64,000 bases of DNA from DATATV01 sp036268615 (lineage in GTDB: Bacteria; Actinomycetota; Actinomycetes; Mycobacteriales; Pseudonocardiaceae). The notes below the pieces were generated by a model. It had not been told where the DNA came from. It ran no database searches and saw nothing but the letters and a program-made list of their open reading frames with translations. This document shows, one piece after another, positions 1 through 7,899 of this stretch. Both the position numbers and the translations under genes were made by a program. The stretch spans positions 26,440-90,439 of the forward strand of contig DATATV010000021.1 of NCBI GenBank assembly GCA_036268615.1, written 5' to 3'. Position 1 is the stretch's first letter, and each line of letters starts with the position of its first letter.

Positions 1-793
1 GATCGAAATCGACAACCCCGGCGATCCGCGGGTCGACGACTTCCGCGACCTGACCGCCGCCGACCGCCGCCTGGACCGGCCGGGTGGCCGGGGCCTGGTC
101 ATCGCCGAGGGCGTGGTGGTGGTCCAGCGCCTGCTCGCCTCGCCGTTCCCGGTCCGCGCGCTGTTCGGCGTGGCCCGCCGGGTCGAGGCGCTCACCGCCG
201 ACCTGGCCGGCCTGGACGTGCCGGTGTTCGTGGCGTCCGCCGAGGTGATGGCCGAGGTGGTCGGCTTCCATCTCAACCGGGGTGTGCTCGCCGTCGCCGA
301 CCGCGCCGCGCAGCCCGATCCGGCCGTGCTGGCCGACCGGGCCCGGGTGCTCGCGGTGCTGGAGGGCGTCGGCGACCACGAGAACCTCGGCTCGATCTTC
401 CGCAACGCGGCCGCCCTCGGCGTGGACGGCGTGCTGCTGGGACCGGGGTGTGCCGACCCGCTCTACCGACGCAGTGTCCGGGTGTCCATGGGACACGTGC
501 TGCGGGTGCCCTTCGCCACCCTGCCCGGTTGGACCGCTGACCTGAAGATGTTGCAGGACAAGGGCTTCCATCTGCTCGCGCTGACGCCGAGGGCAGGCGC
601 GGTGGCGCTGCGGGAGATCGAACCGGCCGGCCGGCGGTTCGCCGTGCTGCTGGGTTCGGAGGGGCCGGGGCTGACCGACGAGGCGATCGCCGCGGCCGAC
701 CAGCCGGTGTGCATCCCGATGGCCGAGGGCGTCGATTCGCTCAACGTCGCGACCGCCGCCGCGGTGGCCTTTCACGCCCTGGTCGCGGGGTGA
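1..793 (+). CDS. SpoU/TrmH-family RNA 2'-O-methyltransferase, 5' end cut off
   Basis: S-adenosylmethionine-dependent ribose 2'-O-methyltransferase acting on rRNA or tRNA. The frame is open from base 2, and the residues before the first GTG (113) already look like the SpoU N-terminal substrate-binding part, so the gene starts before the window; 263 residues are visible. The three SPOUT knot motifs are present: NLGSIFRNA (383-409), LLGSEGPGL (about 650-676) and a C-terminal GVDSLNVATAAAVAF. It overlaps the next gene by GTGA at 790-793, so the two are probably translated together. The exact RNA target cannot be told from sequence. Confidence 0.9.
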   Translation, partial: IEIDNPGDPRVDDFRDLTAADRRLDRPGGRGLVIAEGVVVVQRLLASPFPVRALFGVARRVEALTADLAGLDVPVFVASAEVMAEVVGFHLNRGVLAVADRAAQPDPAVLADRARVLAVLEGVGDHENLGSIFRNAAALGVDGVLLGPGCADPLYRRSVRVSMGHVLRVPFATLPGWTADLKMLQDKGFHLLALTPRAGAVALREIEPAGRRFAVLLGSEGPGLTDEAIAAADQPVCIPMAEGVDSLNVATAAAVAFHALVAG

Positions 794-1554
794 GTACTTT
801 CGGCTACGGACCGGATCGGCGAGCAGAGGGAGAGGGGCCCACCGTGTGGCTGCACGCCAGGGACGGCCGCGCCGTACTGGCCGGTGACGCCGAGGACAAC
901 GCGGCCCCGGACAACCGCCAGGAGGTCGACCCGCACAGCCTGGCCATCGGCGCCGACCTGGCCAACGCCCTGCACGAGTGGGCCCGGGTGGCCGACGCCG
1001 TGGCCAGGGCCGCCGCCGCGCACGCCCCCGACGAGGGCGTGGACGTCACGGAGAGCGCCCAGGACGGCGGGCGGGCCGACAACGCGGCCGGCGACCTGGT
1101 GTCCCGCCGCGGCCGGCAGCTCGCCGCCCGGGTGGCCGCGGTGATGCGCACCTCGGTGAACTACGCCGACCCGCTCACCGGCGATGTCGTCGAGGTCCCG
1201 GTGCCGCTCGTCGAGCGGGCCGAGGCCGAGCCGCACGCGTACGACGGTGACCACGAGGACGACCCGGACCGGATCGAGCCACCGGCCGGGCCCGCCGAGC
1301 CGACCCCGTGGGCCACCGGGATCACTGTGAGTATCGTCACGTCGATCCTGATGCTGCTGGTTGTCGTCGCGCTGTCGCTCGCCCTTGGCGAGGCCAGCCG
1401 CTGGCTCGCCCTGATCGCCAACCTGGTGATCGCGGTCGGGCTGGCCCCGTCGGTCTGGCTGGCCCGCAACGCGCTGGTCTGGCGCTGGGTCGCCTACGGC
1501 GTGGTGGCCGGCATCGGCGTCGCCTGGATCGCCCTGCTGTTCACCCTCGCCTGA
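790..1554 (+). CDS. DUF2537-like membrane protein
   Basis: A 254-residue protein with an N-terminal cytoplasmic part (WLHARDGRAVLAG, then an ALHEWARVADAVARAAA helix) and a C-terminal membrane part with about three hydrophobic helices from TPWATG to the end. I recognise it from memory as the actinobacterial DUF2537 family, function unknown. The GTG at 790 is chosen because it overlaps the methylase stop (GTGA); a longer reading upstream would only be out-of-frame methylase sequence, and GTG 844 is a weaker alternative. The stop is followed within 20 bp by the end of the convergent ABC gene. Confidence 0.75.
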   Translation: MSTFGYGPDRRAEGEGPTVWLHARDGRAVLAGDAEDNAAPDNRQEVDPHSLAIGADLANALHEWARVADAVARAAAAHAPDEGVDVTESAQDGGRADNAAGDLVSRRGRQLAARVAAVMRTSVNYADPLTGDVVEVPVPLVERAEAEPHAYDGDHEDDPDRIEPPAGPAEPTPWATGITVSIVTSILMLLVVVALSLALGEASRWLALIANLVIAVGLAPSVWLARNALVWRWVAYGVVAGIGVAWIALLFTLA

Positions 1555-1573
1555 GCCGTTTCCGGCCGGCCGG

Positions 1574-3427
1574 TCAGACCAGGGAATCGACCCAGGCGCG
1601 GTGCAGGGCGGCGAACCGGCCGTCCGAGCCGATCAGCTCCGCCGGTGAGCCGTCCTCGACCACCCGGCCGTCGTCCACCACCAGCACCCGGTCGGCGATC
1701 AGCACGGTGGACAGCCGGTGCGCGATGATCAGCGCGGTCCGCTTGGCCAGCACCGTCTCCAGCGCCGACTGCACCGCACGCTCGGTCGGCACGTCCAGAC
1801 TGGACGTGGCCTCGTCGAGCACGAGCACCGCCGGATCGGCCAGGAACGCCCGGGAGAACGCGACCATCTGCCGCTGGCCCGCCGAGAGTCGGCCTCCGCG
1901 CTTGCGTACGTCGGTGTCGTAGCCCTCGGGCAGCGCGCTGATGAACTCGTCCGCGCCGACCGCCCGGGCCGCCGCCTCGATCTCCGCCCGGGTGGCCGAG
2001 GGCCGGCCCAAAGCGATGTTCTCGGCGACCGACCCGGCGAACAGGAAGTTCTCCTGGGTCACCATCGCCACCGCGGTGCGCAGCTGCGTGTCGGTCACCT
2101 GCCGCACGTCCACCCCGTCCAGCTCGACCGAGCCGTCGGTCGGGTCGTAGAACCGGGCGACCAGCTTGGCGATGGTCGACTTGCCCGCCCCGGTCGGCCC
2201 GACCAGGGCGACCGTCTGACCAGCCGGAACGTGCAGATCCATGGTCGGCAGCACGACCGGGGTGTCGGGTCCGTAGCGGAACTCGACCCCGGTGAACCGC
2301 AGGTCGCCGTGCGCCTCGGGCAGCGGCACCGGATCTACCGGCTCGGGCACCCCGGGCCGCTCCTCCAGCACCCCGGAGATCTTCTCCAGCGAGGCGCTGG
2401 CCGCGGTGTAGGCGTTGGTGAACATGGCCACGTCGTCCATCGGGTCGTAGAACCGGCGCAGGTACAGCGCGAACGCGGCGAGCACGCCGATGTCCAGGCC
2501 GCCGTCGGCCACCCGCCAGGCGCCGATGCCGATCACGATGGCCAGCGAGACGTTGCCGACCAGCCGGACCACCGAGGTGAACCGGGCGACCACGCTCAGC
2601 GCGTCCCGGTTGGCCTCGCGGAACCGGTCGTTGAGCGCGTCCATGATCCGTTCGTTGCGTGGCTCCCGGCGGAACGCCTGCACCGCGCGCATACCGTTCA
2701 TGGTCTCCACGAACTGCACGATGATCTTGGCGATGGCCCCCCGGGTGTTCCGGTACGCCTGCTGCGACCGACGATAGAACCACCTGGTCACCAGCATCAC
2801 CGGCACCAGCCCGGCGATCACGATCAGGCCAAGCGGCACGTCCAGCCAGAGCATCGCCACGCCGATGCCGATCACGGTGAACACCGCCGAGAGCAGCCCG
2901 TCCAGGCTTTCGTCCAGCAGGTCCTCGATGGCGTCGAGGTCGCTGGTCAGCCGGGAGACGATCTTGCCCGAGGTGTAGGACTCGTGGAAGGACAGCGAGA
3001 GCGCCTGGGTGTGGTCGAACAGCCGCCGCCGCAGGTCGATCATCACGTCCTGACCGATCCGGCCGGACTGCTTGAGGAAGGCGAACCGGAACACCGCGCC
3101 GGCGATGCCGCAGCCGAGGTAGCCGATCACGCACCAGGCCAGCGGCCAGCCGTTGCCGTGCACCGCGGCCGGGATGCCGGTGTCCAGCGCGACCGCGATC
3201 AGCACCGGACCCAGCAGGCCGAGCCCGTTCTCGCCGATCACCAGGATCAGCGCGAGCAGTGCGGCCCGCTTGTGCGGGCGGACCAGTTCGCCGAGCAGTC
3301 GGCGGGACCGGGCCTGCAACTTCAGGCCGGTGGCCCGGTCCAGCTCGGTCACGTCCTCGGCGGCGACCCCGCGCCAGGACTCCTCGTCGGGCAGACCCTC
3401 GGCGGCGGCCGGCGTCTCGACACTCAT
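1574..3427 (-). CDS. ABC exporter half-transporter, canonical ATPase site subunit
   Basis: A 617-residue membrane-domain plus ATPase-domain (MsbA/LmrA type) exporter half. Six hydrophobic helices occupy about residues 65-340. Walker A is GPTGAGKST, the signature is LSAGQ, and Walker B is VLVLDEATSSLD with the catalytic Glu in place. ATG 3427 overlaps the stop of the upstream half-transporter by ATGA (3424-3427), which fixes the start and implies coupled translation and heterodimer assembly. The exported compound is unknown; drug or lipid export is usual for such pairs. Confidence 0.9.
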   Translation of the reverse strand: MSVETPAAAEGLPDEESWRGVAAEDVTELDRATGLKLQARSRRLLGELVRPHKRAALLALILVIGENGLGLLGPVLIAVALDTGIPAAVHGNGWPLAWCVIGYLGCGIAGAVFRFAFLKQSGRIGQDVMIDLRRRLFDHTQALSLSFHESYTSGKIVSRLTSDLDAIEDLLDESLDGLLSAVFTVIGIGVAMLWLDVPLGLIVIAGLVPVMLVTRWFYRRSQQAYRNTRGAIAKIIVQFVETMNGMRAVQAFRREPRNERIMDALNDRFREANRDALSVVARFTSVVRLVGNVSLAIVIGIGAWRVADGGLDIGVLAAFALYLRRFYDPMDDVAMFTNAYTAASASLEKISGVLEERPGVPEPVDPVPLPEAHGDLRFTGVEFRYGPDTPVVLPTMDLHVPAGQTVALVGPTGAGKSTIAKLVARFYDPTDGSVELDGVDVRQVTDTQLRTAVAMVTQENFLFAGSVAENIALGRPSATRAEIEAAARAVGADEFISALPEGYDTDVRKRGGRLSAGQRQMVAFSRAFLADPAVLVLDEATSSLDVPTERAVQSALETVLAKRTALIIAHRLSTVLIADRVLVVDDGRVVEDGSPAELIGSDGRFAALHRAWVDSLV

Positions 3428-5352
3428 GCGACCACCTCCTCGGACTGTGCGGTGTCCACGTCGGCCACCGCTTCGGAATCCATTGTGGACAGAAGGCGGC
3501 GATATTCCTGGTTGTCGGCAAGCAGTTCGTGGTGCGTGCCCACCGCGGCGATCCGGCCCTCGACGAGCAGGGCGACCCGGTCGGCGAGTTGCACGGTGCT
3601 CGGCCGGTGGGCCACCACCAGCGCGGTGACGCCCCGGAACACGGTGTGCAGCGCGCGTTCCACCTCGGCCTCGGTGTGCACGTCCAGCGCGGACAGCGGG
3701 TCGTCGAAGACCAGCAGCGGCGGCTGGTTGACCACCGCCCGGGCCAGCGCGAGCCGCTGCCGCTGGCCGCCGGACAGCGACAGGCCCTGCTCGCCGATCC
3801 GGGTGGTCAGCCCCCACGGCAGGTCGGCGACGAAGCCGGCGGCCTGGGCCACCCGCAACGCCTCCCAGACCTGCTCGTCGGTGGCCCCGCCGGAGCCCAG
3901 CGCGACGTTCTCCCGCACACTCGCCGAGAACAGCACCGGGTCCTCGAACGCGGTGGACACCACCGTGCGCAGGTCGGCCAGGGCCAGGTCGCGCACGTCC
4001 ACGCCGTCCACGGTGATCCGGCCGCCGGTGACATCGGCCAGCCGGGCGACCAGCATGGTCAGCGTGGTCTTTCCCGAACCGGTCGCGCCGACCAGGGCCA
4101 CCGTCTCGCCCGGCCGCACGTCCAGGTCGACCCCGCGGAGCACCTCGGTGTCCGCGCCGCCGTAGCGGAACCGCACGCCGGACAACCGCAGGTGCCCGCG
4201 CGGCTGCTCGGGCAGCGCCACCGGGTGTTCCGGATCGGTGATGGTCACCGGGGCGTCGCGCACCTCCCAGTACCGCTCGCAGGCAGACGCGGCCATGTTC
4301 GTCTCGGCCAGCAGCCAGCCGATCGAGTCGGTCGGCCAGCGCAGGTAGGTGGCCACGGTCACCGCGGCGACCAGGGTGCCCACCGTCATCGTGCCGTGCG
4401 CGATGCCCAGCCCGCCGACCGCGAGCTGGACGCCGATGCCGGTCTCCGGCAGCGCGATGATCACCGCCCAGAGCAGCGCGAGGATGTGCACCTTGCGCAG
4501 CTGGGTGCCGCGCAGCTCACGCGCCTGCGCGGCGAACTTCTTGGCCAGCTCCGGCCCCCGGCCGAACGCCTTGAGCACCCGGATGCCCAGCACCGACTCC
4601 TCGGCGGTGGTGGCCAGGTCGCCGCCCTGGTCCTGGGCGAGCCTGCTGACCACCTTGTAGCGCCGTTCGAACAGGGTGGACACCAGGACCAGCGGCGCGC
4701 TCGCACACAGCACGATCAGCCCGAGCACCGGGGACAGCACGAACAGCACGGCCAGGCCGACCACCAGGGTGAGCGTGTTGACCAGCAGGAAGATGCCGGC
4801 GAAGGCGAGGAACCGGCGCAGTGTCGACAGGTCGGACACGGCCCGGGTGAGCAGCTGACCGGACTGCCAGCCGTCGTGGAAGGAGATCGGCAGGCGTTGT
4901 AGGTGTTGGTAGAGGTCGGCGCGCAGGCTCGCCTCGATGCTCGTGGTCGGCTTCGCGACGAGCTTGCGCCGCGCGAAGTAGGCGAACGCCTCGACGATGC
5001 CCAGCAGCAGCACCAAGCCGATCAGCAGCGGCAGCTCGCCGAGCTTGTGGTCGGCCACCGGGCCGTCCAGAATCGGTTGCAGGACAAGCGGAATCGCCAG
5101 CCCGCACAGGGTGGCCAGCAGGGTCGCGCCGAACGCGCCGAGCAGCGACCAGCGCACCGGCCGCACGTAGGGCGCGAGCCGGAGCAGCACGCGCAGCGTC
5201 GAGATCGGCTGCGCGGGCTGGGTCGGGCTCAGCTGGGCGGCTGATTTGCCTGGTACCGGGGCTGTTTCGCGGGTTGCCGGTGGTGCTGTTGGTGGGACGG
5301 TCTGTTTCGGCGGAAGATCCGGACTGTCCGGATGGCCGTCGCCAGCACTCAT
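3424..5352 (-). CDS. ABC exporter half-transporter, degenerate ATPase site subunit
   Basis: A 642-residue partner of the next gene, with the same six-helix plus ATPase layout. Walker A is GATGSGKTT and the signature LSGGQ is intact, but Walker B reads LLVFDDPLSALD: the catalytic Glu is replaced by Asp. One degenerate site is typical of heterodimeric exporters. A Pro/Thr-rich tail of about 60 residues precedes the first membrane helix. ATG 5352 has AAGGGGG seven bases upstream; an upstream in-frame start at 5433 would run into the promoter dyad and is rejected. Confidence 0.9.
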   Translation of the reverse strand: MSAGDGHPDSPDLPPKQTVPPTAPPATRETAPVPGKSAAQLSPTQPAQPISTLRVLLRLAPYVRPVRWSLLGAFGATLLATLCGLAIPLVLQPILDGPVADHKLGELPLLIGLVLLLGIVEAFAYFARRKLVAKPTTSIEASLRADLYQHLQRLPISFHDGWQSGQLLTRAVSDLSTLRRFLAFAGIFLLVNTLTLVVGLAVLFVLSPVLGLIVLCASAPLVLVSTLFERRYKVVSRLAQDQGGDLATTAEESVLGIRVLKAFGRGPELAKKFAAQARELRGTQLRKVHILALLWAVIIALPETGIGVQLAVGGLGIAHGTMTVGTLVAAVTVATYLRWPTDSIGWLLAETNMAASACERYWEVRDAPVTITDPEHPVALPEQPRGHLRLSGVRFRYGGADTEVLRGVDLDVRPGETVALVGATGSGKTTLTMLVARLADVTGGRITVDGVDVRDLALADLRTVVSTAFEDPVLFSASVRENVALGSGGATDEQVWEALRVAQAAGFVADLPWGLTTRIGEQGLSLSGGQRQRLALARAVVNQPPLLVFDDPLSALDVHTEAEVERALHTVFRGVTALVVAHRPSTVQLADRVALLVEGRIAAVGTHHELLADNQEYRRLLSTMDSEAVADVDTAQSEEVVA

Positions 5353-5424
5353 TACTACCCCCTTCGCCGCATTCGACGGTACGTCGCCGATCACCGTTCT
5401 GGCATCTGGTTTTACACCGGGTGA

Positions 5425-5455
5425 ACAACACACCCTCCAGTTAGGTGGAGGTCAA
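5425..5455 (-). promoter_or_regulatory. MerR/SoxR-like promoter of the ABC exporter operon
   Basis: On the minus strand a TTGACC -35 (5450-5455) and a poor -10 (TGTTGT, 5425-5430) are 19 bp apart. The spacer region holds the dyad CCTCCACCTAACTGGAGG (5434-5451), which matches the SoxR box CCTCAAGTTAACTTGAGG at 14 of 18 positions. A long spacer with a central dyad is how MerR-family activators work. No merR-like gene lies in this window. Confidence 0.5.
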
Positions 5456-5554
5456 CGGTGATTCCCCGGGCATAGCACGGGCATACCCCGGGCATTCCGC
5501 GGGCTGCTCGACGGGGGCGTGGTGCTGATCGTCGGGACGCGCGATGATGTGCGC

Positions 5555-5797
5555 ATGACCCGACCGGAGCCGGTGCGGTTCCTGCGCACCGAGGCGACGA
5601 TGGCGTTTCCCGAGGGCCGGTTACTGGCGCTGCGGGACGGCAGGCTGCACGTGCTGTCCCCGGACGGCTGGTCCCGACTCGACCGCGAACGCCCGCCGGG
5701 CGCGGTCTGGCTGAGCCGGGAGTACGCCGAGGACTGGTGCGAACAACAGGGCTGGGACCTCGAACTACTGGACCTGGTCCCCGCCCAGATCGGCTGA
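5555..5797 (+). CDS. Small conserved-looking protein of unknown function
   Basis: An 80-residue soluble protein beginning MTRPEPVRFLRTEATM, rich in Trp and acidic residues toward the end. I do not recognise a family; it has the codon bias of a real gene and no membrane segment or known motif. ATG 5555 was preferred; no convincing ribosome site precedes it, so it may be read from a leaderless message. GTG 5519 is the alternative start. It ends directly before a tandem repeat array that separates it from the convergent sepH gene. Confidence 0.5.
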   Translation: MTRPEPVRFLRTEATMAFPEGRLLALRDGRLHVLSPDGWSRLDRERPPGAVWLSREYAEDWCEQQGWDLELLDLVPAQIG

Positions 5798-5816
5798 CCG
5801 ACCCTACTCGGGTGAA

Positions 5817-5930
5817 CGCCCCACCTGGCTGGCTGACCGCCCCACCTGGCTGAACGCCCCACCTGGCTGGCTGAACGCCCCACCTGGCTGGCTGACCGCC
5901 CCACCTGGCTGACCGCCCCACCTGGCTGAC
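5817..5930. repeat. Tandem repeat array of 21-bp and 17-bp units between convergent genes
   Basis: Six head-to-tail units of CGCCCCACCTGGCTGGCTGAC (21 bp, read with A or C last) or the same unit lacking one GGCT (17 bp), in the order 21, 17, 21, 21, 17, 17. There are no spacers, so it is not CRISPR. Units carry TGA on the plus strand. It begins about 20 bp after the stop of the small gene at 5797 and runs into the hairpin behind sepH. Confidence 0.9.
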
Positions 5931-5947
5931 CGCCCCGCCCGGGGCGG
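5930..5947 (-). terminator. Hairpin after sepH
   Basis: CCGCCCC (5930-5936) pairs with GGGGCGG (5941-5947) around a four-base loop, eight bases beyond the sepH stop. No T-run follows on the minus strand, so it is a weak or L-shaped terminator candidate. Confidence 0.4.
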
Positions 5948-5954
5948 CGGCTGA

Positions 5955-7667
5955 TCAGCCGCGCTGGGTGCGCACGCCGAGCAGCACGTCCTCCCAGGAC
6001 GGCACGATCGGGTGGTTCTTCTTGCCGCGCTTGCTGCCGGCGGGCTTGCCGTTGGTGGCCGGCGGGGTCTCCTCGGCCGGCTCGGCTTCGGCCTTGGGTT
6101 CCGGCGCGGGCTCGGCCTTCGGCTCCGGCGTGAGTTCCGGCTCGGCGGGCAACTCGACGACCGGTTCCGGCTCCCGGACGGCCTCGACCGGCTCCTCGAC
6201 CCGAGGCAATTCCGGCTCCGGGGTCGGCGGGGTCCGCCGCGCGACCGGCTCGACAACCGGCACCTCTGGCTCAGCCGTGCGCTCGGCTGCCCGCTCGGTG
6301 ACCTTGCGTTCGGCCACCTTCCGCTCGGTCACCTTGCGCTCGGTCGGCAGCACCCGCTCGGGCATCGCTCGTTCGGGCATCGCTCGTTCGGGCGCAGCAC
6401 GGTCCGGCACGGCCCGTTCCGGTACCGCCCGTTCCGGTACCGCCCGTTCCGGCACCGCCCGTTGCACGGTGCGTTCGGCCGCAGCCCGTTCGGACACAGT
6501 GTGCTCGGGTACCGCCCGTTCCGGCACGGCTCGTTCCTGGCTCGCCCGCTCGGGCACCCGACGCTCGGGTCCGATCCGTTCCGGCCCGACCCGCTCCGGT
6601 GCCGGCCGCTCGGCCGCCGGATGTTCCGGCGCGCGCCGGTCCGGTGCCGGCCGCTCGGGCGTGACCCGGCCGGGCAGGATGCGCTCCGGCATGGCCCGCC
6701 GCTCCGGCATCACCCGGTCGGGTCCGGACCGCTCGGGCACGGCCGGCCTCCGCCGCTCCGGCAGGTCCCGTTCCGGCAGCCGTTCGGGCAGGTCGCGTTC
6801 GGGCAGATGGCGTTCGGGCACATTGCGGTCCGGCACATTGCGGTCCGGCAGGTTGCGGTCCGGCAGCATCCGTTCCGGTGCCGCGCGCTCGGCCGAGGGC
6901 CGCTCGATCCGGTCCGGCCGGTCGACCGACGGCGGCTCGGCGACCGGACGCTCCAACTGGGGTCGTTCGGCCATCGGGCGTTCGGTGAACGGCCGCTCGA
7001 TCGCCGGCGGCCGCGGTCCGGTCTGGCTCTCCAGGGCCTGCCGGGCCAGCTCCGTCACCGGGCGCACGGTGCGCAGCGGGCGGTTGGCCGCGTTCGGGTC
7101 CATCAGGTCGAGGGCGTGCTCGTCCAGCGGAACCACGGTGCCGCCGTGCGCGCCCGGGTGGAACGCCCAGTGCGCCCGGTTGTCCGAGCGGCCGGTGTAC
7201 CACTGGAGCTCGACGATCCACTTGCCGTCCTCGCCACGCCACGAGTCCCACAGCGCGGTCGCGTAGTCCTGGCCGCGCAGCCCGAAGGCGTGCGCGGCGA
7301 CCTCGGCCAGCGTCTGCACGTCCGGGCCGTCCTCGCGGACCGGGTGCGCCCGCTGGGCAAGTTCGGCCGTACGTGAGCGCTCCAGCAGAACCGGGTAGGC
7401 GAACCGCTCGATCCGACTGGCCGGCACGCCGGCGGCCGCGGCCACCTGGTCCACGGATTCGCCGCCACGAATTCGGGTCTGGATCTCACGGGGACGCATC
7501 AGGCTCTCCAGCTCGATCTCGATCTGGCCGAGTCGGGTGACGTCGCCGCGCGCGGCGGCCCGCAGCCGCTCGTCGGCCGGGATCGTGAAGCGCTCGCTGC
7601 GCGCGGAGTCCTCGCAAATGACGGACTTGCCGTCTTCGCTGAGTCCCACGACTCGCAGCGCACGCAT
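5955..7667 (-). CDS. sepH: SepH, FtsZ-associated cell division protein with greatly expanded linker
   Basis: SepH (DUF3071) promotes FtsZ assembly during actinobacterial division. This 570-residue protein keeps the conserved N-terminal part (MRALRVVGLSEDGKSV, then a helix-turn-helix around residues 61-95 and a Trp-rich stretch at 139-170) and the conserved C-terminal tail (SKRGKKNHPIVPSWEDVLLG, residues 545-564). Between them is a disordered linker whose residues 222-463 are mostly five-residue PERxx/PDRxx repeats, followed by a Pro/Glu-rich stretch. From memory the usual family length is about 340-400. ATG 7667 has AGGAGG five bases upstream; the adjacent GTG 7670 is too close to it. Confidence 0.92.
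   Translation of the reverse strand: MRALRVVGLSEDGKSVICEDSARSERFTIPADERLRAAARGDVTRLGQIEIELESLMRPREIQTRIRGGESVDQVAAAAGVPASRIERFAYPVLLERSRTAELAQRAHPVREDGPDVQTLAEVAAHAFGLRGQDYATALWDSWRGEDGKWIVELQWYTGRSDNRAHWAFHPGAHGGTVVPLDEHALDLMDPNAANRPLRTVRPVTELARQALESQTGPRPPAIERPFTERPMAERPQLERPVAEPPSVDRPDRIERPSAERAAPERMLPDRNLPDRNVPDRNVPERHLPERDLPERLPERDLPERRRPAVPERSGPDRVMPERRAMPERILPGRVTPERPAPDRRAPEHPAAERPAPERVGPERIGPERRVPERASQERAVPERAVPEHTVSERAAAERTVQRAVPERAVPERAVPERAVPDRAAPERAMPERAMPERVLPTERKVTERKVAERKVTERAAERTAEPEVPVVEPVARRTPPTPEPELPRVEEPVEAVREPEPVVELPAEPELTPEPKAEPAPEPKAEAEPAEETPPATNGKPAGSKRGKKNHPIVPSWEDVLLGVRTQRG
6279..7004. repeat. 15-bp coding repeat (PERxx pentapeptides) inside sepH
   Basis: About 48 degenerate copies of a 15-bp unit encoding P-E/D-R-x-x on the minus strand. 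Copies at about 6361-6470 are nearly identical at DNA level (for example CGTTCCGGTACCGCC repeated), pointing to recent unequal exchange or slippage; outer copies are more diverged. The frame is open throughout. Confidence 0.9.
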
Positions 7668-7710
7668 CACGGCCTCCTGATGACTTCACCTCGCCGGGTA
7701 TGACGTTAGG

Positions 7711-7744
7711 TCGGCGCGCCTGCTTGACGGCGCAGGCGCGCCGA
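7711..7744. other. Perfect 13-bp inverted repeat between serC and sepH
   Basis: TCGGCGCGCCTGC (7711-7723) and GCAGGCGCGCCGA (7732-7744) are perfect complements around an eight-base loop. It lies in the 232-bp gap behind serC and ahead of sepH, both on the minus strand, about 44 bp upstream of the sepH start. It could end serC transcription or form a structure in the sepH leader; no T-run follows. Confidence 0.6.
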
Positions 7745-7899
7745 GCCATACGAGATCTACTTGTGATCTTGCCGTATGCCTGCGGCCTCCCGCACCGGTC
7801 GTCGAGCGAACCTCACCCACACGGCCCAACGGTAGCCGTGTTTTCGAGATGGCGTGGTCAGTATCTTCCAGCCGGTGATCGGAATCTTCCGGTCCACGC

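Noticed and set aside
1718..4165. 815-codon open frame antisense to both ABC transporter genes
   Set aside because: Translation is rich in Arg/His/Gln/Gly typical of an antisense frame in high-GC DNA; the minus-strand genes have clear motifs and overlap each other exactly.
5412..5921. Minus-strand frames reading through the 21/17-bp repeats
   Set aside because: They encode only repeat-derived Gly/Arg/Ser/Trp sequence, lack ribosome sites and cross the ABC promoter and the small plus-strand gene.
5817..5930. CRISPR array
   Set aside because: Units are head-to-tail without spacers and no cas gene is present.
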